Positions 7,278 to 16,163 of a stretch of DNA of 64,000 bases are shown here, piece by piece (the first letter of the stretch is position 1; each line of letters opens with the position of its first letter). This DNA comes from Sporomusaceae bacterium (GTDB lineage: Bacteria > Bacillota > Negativicutes > Sporomusales > UBA7701): positions 44,429 to 108,428 of the forward strand of contig JAVKTQ010000013.1 of NCBI GenBank assembly GCA_031460455.1, read 5' to 3'. Made by a program: the position numbers and the translations under genes. The notes under the pieces were generated by a model. That model was given only the letters and a program-made list of their open reading frames with translations, was not told the DNA's origin and made no database searches.

Positions 7278-7967
7278 TCACTTACCTATCAGCCTGTAGC
7301 CTACCCCCGACTCGGTAACGATGTATTTCGGCTGGGTCGGGTTTTCCTCTATCTTACGGCGCAGCTGGCTTATATAAACACGGATATAGTGGGTATCCTC
7401 GTTGAAGTTGCTTCCCCACACTAGCTTGAGTAGTTGCTTGTGGGTCAATACCTTCCCGGCATGCTGGGCAAGCGCCTTGATAATATCGTACTCAGTGGGG
7501 GTAAGCTTGATTTCCCGGGCATCGACCGTGACACGCCGCTGCGCGAGGTCGACGGCCAGATCGCCGCAATGTATAACAGGTTCGTCTTCCGAATGCGCCG
7601 CCCGGCGGAGCGAAACCCGCATCCTCGCCATAAGTTCGCCCACGCCGAAGGGCTTGGTGAGATAATCGTCAGCACCCGCGTCTAGGGTGTCGATTTTTTC
7701 TTGCTCCTGCTCGCGGGCAGTCAGAATGATGATTGGTACATCCGACCATTCCCTTATGCTTCTGACGACTTCCTTCCCGTCCGCATCGGGCAGACCGAGG
7801 TCAAGGATAATGATATCCGGCTTTATCGCCACAGCCTGAGAAACGCCGTCTAATCCCGCGGCAGCTTCATGCACGTCATATCCATGGGCAGCCAGTGATA
7901 CTCGCAGAAGTTTGCGAATCTGCGGTTCGTCATCGATTACGAGAACCTTAAGGCCCTTCTCGATCAT
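7278..7967 (-). CDS. kdpE: KdpE response regulator
   Basis: A 229-residue OmpR-type regulator. The receiver domain starts with VLVIDDEPQIRKLLR, has the phosphoacceptor aspartate in DIIILDLGLPDADG, the LTA switch and the KPF lysine. The C-terminal winged helix has the TPTEYDIIKAL and YIRVYISQLRRKIE signatures that are close to KdpE. It follows kdpD with a four-base gap, so the pair is cotranscribed. KdpE normally activates kdpFABC at low potassium. No kdpFABC is present here, and the co-operonic genes are ktrA and ktrB, so its target may be these or genes outside the window. Confidence 0.93.
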   Translation of the reverse strand: MIEKGLKVLVIDDEPQIRKLLRVSLAAHGYDVHEAAAGLDGVSQAVAIKPDIIILDLGLPDADGKEVVRSIREWSDVPIIILTAREQEQEKIDTLDAGADDYLTKPFGVGELMARMRVSLRRAAHSEDEPVIHCGDLAVDLAQRRVTVDAREIKLTPTEYDIIKALAQHAGKVLTHKQLLKLVWGSNFNEDTHYIRVYISQLRRKIEENPTQPKYIVTESGVGYRLIGK

Positions 7968-7971
7968 AGCT

Positions 7972-10683
7972 TCACCTGCTTTCCCCGGAATGCGACGGCA
8001 GGGAAAATGTTAGCGTCGTGCCGCCGCCGGCCCGGTTATTCACCCATATCTCTCCTCCGTGCGCCTCGATGATACCCTTGCATATGGACAACCCTAACCC
8101 TGTGCCACTGGCGCGGATAGCCCGATGCTGCACACGGTAAAACTTGTCGAATACCTTCGGGAGATCCTCGGCCGGTATACCCACCCCGCGGTCGGATACT
8201 GATACCATTATCCGGCCAGTCTCAGCTGTAACCGCGATTTCGATAGGTTTACCCCCAGGCGAATACTTATTGGCGTTGTCGACAAGATTGATCATTACCT
8301 GCTCCAGGAGTACGCTGTCCCCGCGCACAAGCGGCAGAGCCGGGGGACTATTGACGGTGATTGTCCTGTTGGAAAGCGAACTGCGCATCCTCCTGAGCGC
8401 TGTGCCGACGATATCTTCGATGTCGCACCACTCGTTCTTCAGCTTCATCATGCCGCTTTCCAGCCTTGCGGTATCCAGCAGGTTGGCGATGACGCGGTCC
8501 ATCCGGTTGGCGCCGTCCCTGACAGTCTCCATGAGTTCCCGCCGGTCGTTCGCCGAATAGATGGTCTCCGACTCCAGAAGGGTGGATGCCGCCCCCATGA
8601 TAGAGGCAAGCGGCGTACGCAGTTCGTGGGAAATTGAGTTGAATAGCGCGGTGCGCAGTTTGTCCGACTCGACGAACAGGGCCGCCTCACGGGCTTTTTC
8701 CGCCAGTATTACCCGTTCGATAGCCATGGCCGCCAGCCCCGCCCAAGCCTCCATCAGTTGACGGTGTTCAGGCGAGATCAGTTTTTCAACGATATGCAGG
8801 CCGATTACCCCGACGGTATTATCCCTGGTCGACAGTGGCAGATAAAGGTAGTTGGCGCCGGCCAGCGTTTCCGTCGAGCGGCCGGCTACTTTCCTATGCT
8901 CGAAGGCCCATGTAGCCACCGCCGCCTCGTTGCTGTCGGCAAGGGGCGCTCGGCTGAGGCCTTCCTCAGGCCATTCCGAACCAGGCTCAAGCTCAGCCCA
9001 AACCACCAAACGGCCTTCGTCATTGGGGAGCAGCACCAGAAATTTTCGTCCCAACGTATCAGCCGCCTGCACGGCTAGCTCCCGGACTACCGTTTCCAAG
9101 TCGACGACCGCAGCAATCCCTTTGCTGAACTTATAAAGGGCCGCAGTGCTCCGTTCTCTCTTCCGAGCCAGCGCAGCCTCGTTGCGGAGCAGTTCCGTCC
9201 GGCCGCCGATGACGAATGCGACAATCAGGAAAGTAATAAAACTCCATGCATATCGTATATCGTCGACAGTAAAGGTCAAAATCGGGGGAATAAAGAGAAA
9301 ATCAAACAACAGAACGCTGGTTAAGGCTGTAAAATAGGACGGCCAACGGCCCCACCAATACGCGCTCATGGTTACAGGCAGTTGATAAAGAAGAGCGATA
9401 TTGATCGTCTCGATACGCTCTATTAGCACCAGACCAACTACCGTTACCGCGAGGACCATCAGCAGGCTTGCTCCATACTGGCGCCAATCCGGGCGCTCGA
9501 TTGACGACCTGGTAACTATAGCCGGCCTTTTCTCCTTCTCTTTGGCAGCTTGAATAACGTAGACGTTGATGCCGCCGCTTCGGCGGATAAGCTTATCGAC
9601 AACCGACCCCCGGAATAATTCGACCAGCCGGCTGTGGCCGGGTTTGCCGACGACGATGGCCGTCACATTATGGGTACGGGCCGTCTCCAGCAGCTCGTCT
9701 ACGATATTATCCGCATGGAGGCTAATCGTTTTGGCGCCAAGTTCTTCAGCCAGCTTCATATTATACGCGACTCTGTCGCGCTCCTCAGCTGTAGAGGGTA
9801 TACGGCGCGCAGTCTCCACATGCACAGCCAGCCAGTCCGCCTGCAGACCGCCCGCCAGGCGATGAGCGGCCCGGATCAGTTGGGTTGAAAAGGGGCTGGC
9901 GCTCACGCATACCATGACCCGGCCGGCCGCCGGCCACGGCCCTTCGATACGCTGCTCCCGCATATAATCGCTGAGATTCTTATCGACCTGGCGAGCGGTA
10001 TAACGGAGGGCAAGTTCCCGGAGGGCGTTGATGTTTCCGGGGCGGAAGAACTTTTTCAGAGCGCGATCAGCCTGCTCGGGAACGTATACCTTGCCCTCTT
10101 TCAGCCTTTCCAAAAGGTCCTCGGGCGGTATATCGACAAGCTGAATACTATCGGCGTCTTCAAGGATGTGATCGGGGACAGTCTCTCTGACGACAACGCC
10201 GGTGATTTGGGCAACTATGTCGTTCAAGCTTTCGAGGTGCTGGATATTCAGGGTGGTATATACATTAATTCCCGCGTTGAGGATTTCCTCGACATCCTGA
10301 AACCGCCGCGCGTGGCGCGACCCCATCACGTTAGTATGGGCAAGCTCGTCTACGAGCACTATTTCCGGCTTGCGCGACAGGATGGCGTCGGTGTCCATCT
10401 CATCGAGGCGCTTTTCCCGGTATTCGATTATCCGCGGCGGAATGCGTTCAAGACCGGCGAGCAGGCGCCCGGTGTCCTCGCGACCATAGGTTTCCGCCCA
10501 GCCGATGACGATATCCGTACCCGCCCGACGGCGTTCATGGGCAGTCTCCAGCATTGTGTAGGTTTTGCCTACACCTGCGGCGGCGCCGAGAAAAACAGTG
10601 AGCTTGCCACGCCCCTCCTTACTGCCTGTCTCCGGAAGAGCATCGGGGTCGGACCGGTCGTCTCTCCTTTTGCTTGTCGGCAT
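7972..10683 (-). CDS. kdpD: KdpD osmosensitive potassium channel sensor kinase
   Basis: About 903 residues in full KdpD order: the KdpD input domain with the Walker-type GAAAGVGKT near residue 35, a universal-stress-protein-like domain, four membrane segments near 400-510, a GAF-like region, a HisKA dimerisation helix with SISHELRTPLAS, and an HATPase with VSDRGVGIP and GTGLGLSICKGI. The ATG at 10683 is chosen since GGAGGAG lies six bases upstream; a GTG seven codons earlier is less likely. KdpD senses low potassium and phosphorylates KdpE. It lies 58 bases downstream of ktrA. Confidence 0.94.
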   Translation of the reverse strand: MPTSKRRDDRSDPDALPETGSKEGRGKLTVFLGAAAGVGKTYTMLETAHERRRAGTDIVIGWAETYGREDTGRLLAGLERIPPRIIEYREKRLDEMDTDAILSRKPEIVLVDELAHTNVMGSRHARRFQDVEEILNAGINVYTTLNIQHLESLNDIVAQITGVVVRETVPDHILEDADSIQLVDIPPEDLLERLKEGKVYVPEQADRALKKFFRPGNINALRELALRYTARQVDKNLSDYMREQRIEGPWPAAGRVMVCVSASPFSTQLIRAAHRLAGGLQADWLAVHVETARRIPSTAEERDRVAYNMKLAEELGAKTISLHADNIVDELLETARTHNVTAIVVGKPGHSRLVELFRGSVVDKLIRRSGGINVYVIQAAKEKEKRPAIVTRSSIERPDWRQYGASLLMVLAVTVVGLVLIERIETINIALLYQLPVTMSAYWWGRWPSYFTALTSVLLFDFLFIPPILTFTVDDIRYAWSFITFLIVAFVIGGRTELLRNEAALARKRERSTAALYKFSKGIAAVVDLETVVRELAVQAADTLGRKFLVLLPNDEGRLVVWAELEPGSEWPEEGLSRAPLADSNEAAVATWAFEHRKVAGRSTETLAGANYLYLPLSTRDNTVGVIGLHIVEKLISPEHRQLMEAWAGLAAMAIERVILAEKAREAALFVESDKLRTALFNSISHELRTPLASIMGAASTLLESETIYSANDRRELMETVRDGANRMDRVIANLLDTARLESGMMKLKNEWCDIEDIVGTALRRMRSSLSNRTITVNSPPALPLVRGDSVLLEQVMINLVDNANKYSPGGKPIEIAVTAETGRIMVSVSDRGVGIPAEDLPKVFDKFYRVQHRAIRASGTGLGLSICKGIIEAHGGEIWVNNRAGGGTTLTFSLPSHSGESR

Positions 10684-10741
10684 ATGGCACTCCTCCGGAA
10701 ACACTCACTCGCCTCTGAAAAATTACATAAACCTTCGCGAG

Positions 10742-11401
10742 CTAATCGCAGTAATCCTTTTCAAAATGGTGTATACCCGTGCTGTCACCTACTAGGATTA
10801 GTGCATCCCCCTCCCGGAAAACTTCTTCAGGGCTGGGGGACAACAATATCCTTCCATTACGTCTGATCCCCAGTACCGTGATGCCGTATTTGGGGCGCAA
10901 ATCCGAAGCCAGCAGGCTTATCCCTTGTAGGCTTGCCGGAACAGCCGTCTCCATCAGTCCGAGATCCTGGGCGACCTCAATATATTCGACCACGCCGGCG
11001 GCCATCAGGTTGTGGGCGATCCGTTTGCCCATATCCCGTTCGGGGAATACCACCTTGTCCGCGCCGATCTTCTCCAGCATCTTTCCGTGATGTTGGTTGT
11101 CGGCTTTAGCCACGATGTACTTGACCCCAATCTCTTTCAGCAGAAGGGTAGTGAGAACACTGGCCTGTACATCATGGCCGATGGCTACGACAACAACGTC
11201 GAAGTTCCGCAGGCCAAGAGCCTTGATGGCTTGTTCATCCGTCGTGTCGGCCGTAACGGCATGGGTGAATAGATCCGAATACTTCTGTACAATATCTTCG
11301 TTGGTATCGATTACGAGAACTTCGTTGCCTGCCTTCGCCAACGTGGCTGCAAGGCTGAGTCCAAACCTGCCAAGACCGATTACCGCGTATTGTTTTCTCA
11401 T
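10742..11401 (-). CDS. ktrA: KtrA-type potassium uptake regulatory subunit (RCK protein)
   Basis: A 219-residue cytoplasmic protein, the length of KtrA rather than the twice-longer TrkA. RCK_N starts YAVIGLGRFGLSLAATL with a Rossmann GxGxxG fold, and RCK_C occupies the last 80 residues (LASDLRPKYGITVLG through EGDALILVGDS). KtrA rings bind ATP/ADP and, through RCK_C in Firmicutes, cyclic di-AMP, and gate KtrB. The gene is downstream of ktrB with a nine-base gap. An ATG at 11401 begins MRKQYAVIG. Confidence 0.92.
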   Translation of the reverse strand: MRKQYAVIGLGRFGLSLAATLAKAGNEVLVIDTNEDIVQKYSDLFTHAVTADTTDEQAIKALGLRNFDVVVVAIGHDVQASVLTTLLLKEIGVKYIVAKADNQHHGKMLEKIGADKVVFPERDMGKRIAHNLMAAGVVEYIEVAQDLGLMETAVPASLQGISLLASDLRPKYGITVLGIRRNGRILLSPSPEEVFREGDALILVGDSTGIHHFEKDYCD

Positions 11402-11410
11402 TTAGCACAC

Positions 11411-12772
11411 CTATCCTATCAGCAGTTTTCCCTCGGGATACTGGATATTACCCGTGCGCTTTCGGAGAATCAGCGCCATTATGAGCGTTACGGTTCCTAC
11501 TCTTCCGGCAAACATCGTTAAAATGATCAAAGCCTTGCCCACCGGCGAAAGCGTCGGCGTAATTCCTGTCGACAGACCGACCGTCCCGAAGGCCGAGAAC
11601 ACCTCGAACATCACCTTGATGAGCGGGGCATCTTCGGTAAAGGACATCAGCATGGATAAGACCAGTACCCAGCTCCAAGAGATCATCGCCAAAATGAAAG
11701 CTTTATTGACCGAGCCTTCCGGAATGCGGCGCCTGAATACTTCCGCGTCCTTGCGGCTCCGGAACGAGGCAGCCAGGGCGCAAAGAAGAACTGTGAATGT
11801 TGAGGTCTTTATGCCGCCGCCGGTGGAGGACGGTGATGCCCCGATGAACATTAAAAGCATTATAAAGAGCAGTGTCCCCTCACGTAAAGCCCCGGTGTCG
11901 ATAGTATTGAAGCCCGCTGTCCGGGCAGTGATCGCCTTGAAGAGGCTGGCCATTATCATGACCCACGGCGGCAGTTGACCCAGCGTGTCGGGATTTGTAT
12001 ACTCGGCCAAAAATACAACGCTAGCCCCGCCGATAATAAGCAAAAGGCTGGTAAGGAGAACGATCTTGCTGTGGAGGGAAAGTCGTCTTGTCCGACGGTA
12101 ATTCCATACATCGGCGATTACCGGGAACCCGATGCCGCCGATTATTATCAGCGCGGCGACCGTAGCGCTCACTGTTATGTCGTCGACATAGCTTGTTATA
12201 CTTGTGTAGTTACCGAATAGGTCGAAGCCGGCGTTGCAGAAGGCGGAGACGGCATGCCAGAAGCCGAAGTAGACCCCCTGCGGCCCGAAGTCCTGATATA
12301 GCCTAAAAGCAAGGATGGAGCCGCCGATGAACTCGACAACCAGCGTAGTTTTGATAATTGTCAGCGTAAGCTTGACTACCCCGGAAAGGTCGAGCTGATT
12401 GGTGGCTTCCTGAATCAGCAGTCTTTCGCGCAGATTGATTTTTTTACCGGCTGCGACAGCCAGCAAGGTGGTCACGGTCATAACCCCCAGACCGCCGACC
12501 TGGATGAGGGTGAGTATGACCATCTGGCCGAAAACCGAATAATGCGTACCCGTATCCACCACCACAAGGCCGGTGACGCAAACCGCCGAGGTGGCGGTAA
12601 ACAGCGCGTCGATGAATTTCAGGCTCTTTCCGGGCTGCAGCGCCAGCGGCGTCATCAGCAGCAGCGCGCCGGCCAGAATGAGTCCGGCAAAACCCAAAAC
12701 CAGCATCTGGTATGTCGACATCCGCCATCGGGCGGGGTCAATAAATCGGGGTATAGTGTAAGCAAAATTCAC
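11411..12772 (-). CDS. ktrB: KtrB/TrkH-family potassium uptake membrane subunit
   Basis: A 453-residue polytopic protein. It shows the four pore-loop repeats of the Trk/Ktr/HKT family, including TATSAVCVTGLVVVDTG in the first, SAFCNAGFDLFG in the second, TARTAGFNTID in the third and SAFGTVGLSTGITP in the fourth; the glycines in these filters select potassium. It is the first gene of the ktrB-ktrA-kdpD-kdpE transcription unit. The long upstream region (12773-13023) holds structured GC-rich sequence that may be regulatory. Confidence 0.93.
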   Translation of the reverse strand: MNFAYTIPRFIDPARWRMSTYQMLVLGFAGLILAGALLLMTPLALQPGKSLKFIDALFTATSAVCVTGLVVVDTGTHYSVFGQMVILTLIQVGGLGVMTVTTLLAVAAGKKINLRERLLIQEATNQLDLSGVVKLTLTIIKTTLVVEFIGGSILAFRLYQDFGPQGVYFGFWHAVSAFCNAGFDLFGNYTSITSYVDDITVSATVAALIIIGGIGFPVIADVWNYRRTRRLSLHSKIVLLTSLLLIIGGASVVFLAEYTNPDTLGQLPPWVMIMASLFKAITARTAGFNTIDTGALREGTLLFIMLLMFIGASPSSTGGGIKTSTFTVLLCALAASFRSRKDAEVFRRRIPEGSVNKAFILAMISWSWVLVLSMLMSFTEDAPLIKVMFEVFSAFGTVGLSTGITPTLSPVGKALIILTMFAGRVGTVTLIMALILRKRTGNIQYPEGKLLIG

Positions 12773-13023
12773 AGTCTCCGCTCCTAATCTTATCTTTAGT
12801 AGAACGCTGAGGTCTGGATACTCATTCGCCGCCGTCGGGAACTTGGCGCAAGTTGATCACGCCCAGCACCCGCCCCCCTCGGACACAACCGGCGGCTCCC
12901 CGCCGTACATGCGAATAACTGACCAGATCAGTTTAATATGCGGTTGATTAACAGAATAATTATAAGTCCAATCAATGTTAAGACAGTGTCTGGGATTATG
13001 GCATAGGTGTAAAGAAAATGTAA
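12773..13023 (-). other. ktrB upstream region with GC-rich structured block
   Basis: No gene is seen. At 12840-12905, inside otherwise AT-rich sequence, the minus strand holds a hairpin CGGCGG-GGAG-CCGCCG, a G-rich tract and a second hairpin AACTTG-CGC-CAAGTT. The block could be part of a 5' leader or a remnant of an inserted element. It does not clearly match the cyclic di-AMP (ydaO) riboswitch I know for ktr genes. Confidence 0.35.
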
Positions 13024-13048
13024 AAACGAGAGCTTTGAGCTCTCGTTT
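13024..13048. terminator. Bidirectional terminator-like hairpin
   Basis: AAACGAGAGCT and its complement form an 11-bp stem around a three-base loop. On the minus strand it ends in TTTTT, suiting termination of transcripts leaving the flavodoxin/ferredoxin gene at 13248. Confidence 0.7.
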
Positions 13049-13247
13049 CTTATCAGGGAAGGCGGTCACGGCCTGCGCGTTTCGGATGGCGTCTCAGCTA
13101 TGCTCTCGCTAGCCGTCCTGGCCGGCGGCCGAGGGCCGCCCGTGGAAATACGCCGCCGGGGCCGTACTTATTAGTGCAGCCCTGGCTCTTTTAGGTGCTC
13201 ACTACGTTTTGAAGACCTCGAAACTCATCTAAGCCCTTTAGGGATGT
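13049..13247. other. Intergenic spacer, nothing definite
   Basis: GC-rich at 13070-13165 with a GGCGGCC-GAG-GGCCGCC palindrome, then AT-rich. I see no gene or recognisable RNA. Confidence 0.3.
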
Positions 13248-14051
13248 TTATAAAAATAATTCTGGTTCCCGCCGGAGCGCAAAATCCCGTTCCAGTTCTT
13301 GTTTATGGCGGAGATAATCGTCGTTATCATAGTATTTCGCCTGCACCGGGCAAAGCTTTTGGCAAGCACCGCACTTTATGCAGATCCCGCTTATACGCGA
13401 TACGTTGTCGGGGTCGATCGAACCCATGGGGCATTTGGCCGCGCAAAACTTGCAGTCAATACAGTGGTCCGCTGTTTTGGGCGTCACTTTTCTGATATCG
13501 ACAGGCTGGCCGTTTTCATTTTCCGGCATATAGTATTTCCGGTAGGGCCTGTTGCCTTTCACCGCAACGTTCGCGGTATTTCCCGCGGCTATCTTCATCG
13601 ACAGACTGCCGGCGAATTCCCTTACAATCGCCATGTCTTTGTCGTCCGGTCTGTTCTGGGCCAAAGTTTTGGAAAATGCGTGCTCGCCGATAAATGCGCC
13701 GCCCGCGATAACCTTAAAACCGGTCGAAGAAAGAATATCCGCCAGTTCGATCAGGGCATCGTCGTAATTGCGGTTCCCGTATAGCGCGACGGCAACCGCC
13801 GTTGCGCCATTGCCGGCCAGCGAGTTCAGATATTTCAGCAGTATGTTGGGAACCCTGCCGGCATAGACAGGGACGCCTAGGACGACGATATCGCCAGCGG
13901 AAAACGTCGCCGGATGTCGCCGGGAATCCGGCAAGGTAATATCGAAGCGATGTACCGCCCCGCCGATGCTGCCGGCGAGTGCCTCAGCTATACCGAGGAT
14001 TATTTTTTTCGTCGTACCCGTAGGGCTAAAATATACCGCCTTAATCGCCAT
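13248..14051 (-). CDS. EFR1-type flavodoxin/4Fe-4S ferredoxin fusion protein
   Basis: About 267 residues. The first part is a flavodoxin-like fold, beginning MAIKAVYFSPTGTTKKIILG with an SPTGTT FMN-phosphate loop and a VLGVPVYAGRVPN segment. The C-terminal part has CIDCKFCAAKCP and CIKCGACQKLCP, two 4Fe-4S clusters. Such fusions are usual in anaerobes as single-chain electron carriers; a specific partner is unknown. The ATG at 14051 is preferred over an upstream ATG at 14093 because it starts exactly at the family's N-terminus and has GGGGGGG upstream. It directly follows the nitrilase gene. Confidence 0.85.
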   Translation of the reverse strand: MAIKAVYFSPTGTTKKIILGIAEALAGSIGGAVHRFDITLPDSRRHPATFSAGDIVVLGVPVYAGRVPNILLKYLNSLAGNGATAVAVALYGNRNYDDALIELADILSSTGFKVIAGGAFIGEHAFSKTLAQNRPDDKDMAIVREFAGSLSMKIAAGNTANVAVKGNRPYRKYYMPENENGQPVDIRKVTPKTADHCIDCKFCAAKCPMGSIDPDNVSRISGICIKCGACQKLCPVQAKYYDNDDYLRHKQELERDFALRREPELFL

Positions 14052-14085
14052 ATGCCTACACCCCCCCCGTATCTCCGGTCTTTTT

Positions 14086-14862
14086 TCAATCATACATGTC
14101 TGTGCGGCGGTCGTTCCACACGTTCCTTGCGGCCCGCACCGTTCCGACCATCGCCGGTTCTAACTGGCAATAGATTATCTCTTCATCTGCCCCGCCTTCG
14201 GCAATAATATCGCCGTCAGGCGCCACGACCATCGAATGCCCGTAGAATTCGAATTCCCTGTGCCTGCCTACGCAATTTACCGCGCAGATATAGATCTGGT
14301 TGTCTATGGCCCTGGCCTGATTCAGCAGCCGCCAGTTGCGGGCTCTGCATGAGGTCCATTCGGCGGGAATAAAGATTATCTGGGCGCCGTCGATTGCCAG
14401 GGCGCGGAATAGTTCGGGAAAACGGAGATCATAGCATACCGCCAGTCCCGCCTTCGTTCCGCCGAGATCAAATACCGTCCGCTTGCTCCCGGGGGCGAAG
14501 TAACGGTCCTCGCCCAAGTAGCTGCAAAGATGCAGCTTCCGATAGTCGGCGGCTATATTCCCAGCTGCATCGATGACAAGGGCGTTGTTGTATATTCGTC
14601 CGCCACTTTTGCGGGGGATCGATCCGGCGATGATCGAAGCGCCGGCGTCTCGGGCGATGGCGGCAAGGTCGGCGATCAAAGGGCCGGGCACTTCCTCCGC
14701 CCACCTGTCGAGGTTGTTGAGCGAAAACCCTGTCGTCCATAACTCAGGCAGCACGACAACCTCGGCATTCTTCGCCGCTGTCCGCGCCAGTTCCGCACCC
14801 CGGCGCCTGTTACCCGCCACATCGCCTGCCGTCACCTTCATCTGCACCAGCGCCACTTGCAT
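14086..14862 (-). CDS. Carbon-nitrogen hydrolase (nitrilase superfamily, omega-amidase-like)
   Basis: About 258 residues with the full catalytic set: glutamate in VVVLPELWTTGF, lysine in YRKLHLCSYLGED and cysteine in GLAVCYDLRFPELF. The last motif and the length resemble omega-amidase and YafV-like amidases that deaminate omega-amides of 2-oxoacids. The ATG at 14862 is favoured; a GTG three codons earlier is too close to the GGGATGAG box. It appears to form a short operon with the fusion protein at 13248. Substrate cannot be told from sequence. Confidence 0.85.
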   Translation of the reverse strand: MQVALVQMKVTAGDVAGNRRRGAELARTAAKNAEVVVLPELWTTGFSLNNLDRWAEEVPGPLIADLAAIARDAGASIIAGSIPRKSGGRIYNNALVIDAAGNIAADYRKLHLCSYLGEDRYFAPGSKRTVFDLGGTKAGLAVCYDLRFPELFRALAIDGAQIIFIPAEWTSCRARNWRLLNQARAIDNQIYICAVNCVGRHREFEFYGHSMVVAPDGDIIAEGGADEEIIYCQLEPAMVGTVRAARNVWNDRRTDMYD

Positions 14863-14933
14863 ATATGACACTCATCCCTTCCGGTTATACCACGCTGCTC
14901 CGCCTGATTTCCCGAATGCGGCGCCCTCCTGAT

Positions 14934-14989
14934 AGCAAGCTAAGACGGCGGGCCGGCTTCACAGCCGGCCCGCGCCGTCTTAGCTTGCT
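14934..14989. terminator. Long hairpin downstream of the acyl-CoA dehydrogenase
   Basis: AGCAAGCTAAGACGGC and its complement, plus an inner GGGCCGGCT/AGCCGGCCC, make a roughly 25-bp stem with one two-base bulge and loop TCAC. It begins at the acyl-CoA dehydrogenase stop and probably closes the long catabolic operon. T-tracts are weak on both sides. Confidence 0.7.
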
Positions 14990-14992
14990 TAT

Positions 14993-16138
14993 TTACCGCA
15001 GGATGTTGCCGGCGATGACCATCCGCTGGGCCTGGTTGGTGCCTTCGTAGATCTGGGTGATCTTGGCGTCGCGCATCAGGCGCTCGACCGGATACTCGCG
15101 GCTGAAGCCGTAGCCGCCGAATACCTGTACGGCGTCGGTAGTGACCTGCATCGCGGTGTCGGAGGCAAACATCTTGGCCATCGCCGCTTCCTTGGCGTAG
15201 GGAAGATGGTTGGACTTGCTGTAGGCGGCCCGCAGGGTCAGAAGGCGGGCGGCCTCGACCTGGGTGGCCATGTCCGCCAGCATGAAGCTGATGGCCTGTT
15301 GGCTGGCGATCGGTTTGCCGAACTGGACGCGTTCCTTGGCGTATCTGATGGCCGCCTCCATGGCCGCCTGGGCGATGCCCACCGATTGCGCGGCGACACC
15401 GATCCGGCCGCCGTCGAGCGTGGTCATGGCGATTTTGAAGCCTTCGCCTTCCTTGCCGAGCAAATTGACGGCGGGCACGCGGCAGTTTTCGAAGATGAGC
15501 TCGCGTTGCACCGAGGAGCGGATGCCCATCTTTATTTCCTTCTTGCCGAAGCTGAAGCCGGGGGTGCCCTTTTCGACGATGAAGGCACTCATGCCCTTGA
15601 TAGGGCCGGCCTCTTTGTTGGTGTTGGCGAACACTACCTCGATCTCGGCTTCGCCGCCGTTGGTGTTGAACACCTTGGTGCCGTTGAGGATGTAGCTGTC
15701 GCCGTCTTTTACCGCCGTGGTCGTGGCGCCGCCGACGTCGGTGCCGGCATTGGGCTCGGTGAGGCCGAAGGCGCCAAGTTTCGTACCTTCAGCGAGAGGG
15801 GTGAGGTATTTTTGTTTCTGCTCTTCGGTGCCGTATTTGAAAATCGGCCAGGCGCACAGGGACACATGGACAGACACGCCGATGCCTGTTGAGGCGCAGG
15901 CCTTGGAAATCTCCTCGACGGCGAGGGCGTAGGCGACGAAGTCCATGCCGCCGCCGCCGAATTCTTCGGGATACGGCAGGCCGAGGAAGCCCAGTTTGCC
16001 CATCTCGTCAAACAGCGTGCGGGGAAAAATTTCCTTTTCGTCGCGTTCTGCCGCGGTCGGCGCTATTTTTTTGGCGGCGAAATCGGCGACTAATTTACGG
16101 ATGTCCTCTTGTTCAGGGGTAAGGGTGAAATTCAACAT
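14993..16138 (-). CDS. Acyl-CoA dehydrogenase (short-chain, butyryl-CoA dehydrogenase-like)
   Basis: A 381-residue flavoenzyme of standard length. It has the N-terminal helical domain from [15 protein letters not shown], the FAD-binding [13 protein letters not shown] and the C-terminal helices with [15 protein letters not shown] and the catalytic base glutamate in [11 protein letters not shown]. It oxidises an acyl-CoA to the enoyl-CoA or works in reverse with ETF. No etfAB is nearby. It is the last gene of the minus-strand catabolic island, 26 bases after the UxaA-like subunit, which suggests that an acyl-CoA is formed in this pathway, for example by the KorDABC complex. Confidence 0.9.
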   Translation of the reverse strand: MLNFTLTPEQEDIRKLVADFAAKKIAPTAAERDEKEIFPRTLFDEMGKLGFLGLPYPEEFGGGGMDFVAYALAVEEISKACASTGIGVSVHVSLCAWPIFKYGTEEQKQKYLTPLAEGTKLGAFGLTEPNAGTDVGGATTTAVKDGDSYILNGTKVFNTNGGEAEIEVVFANTNKEAGPIKGMSAFIVEKGTPGFSFGKKEIKMGIRSSVQRELIFENCRVPAVNLLGKEGEGFKIAMTTLDGGRIGVAAQSVGIAQAAMEAAIRYAKERVQFGKPIASQQAISFMLADMATQVEAARLLTLRAAYSKSNHLPYAKEAAMAKMFASDTAMQVTTDAVQVFGGYGFSREYPVERLMRDAKITQIYEGTNQAQRMVIAGNILR

Positions 16139-16163
16139 TCGTACCTCCTTGCTATCGTTTCTC

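Noticed and set aside
12773..13023. ydaO cyclic di-AMP riboswitch upstream of ktrB
   Set aside because: The expected conserved blocks ending in a CAGCTAACCTCG-like sequence are not present; only generic stems are seen.
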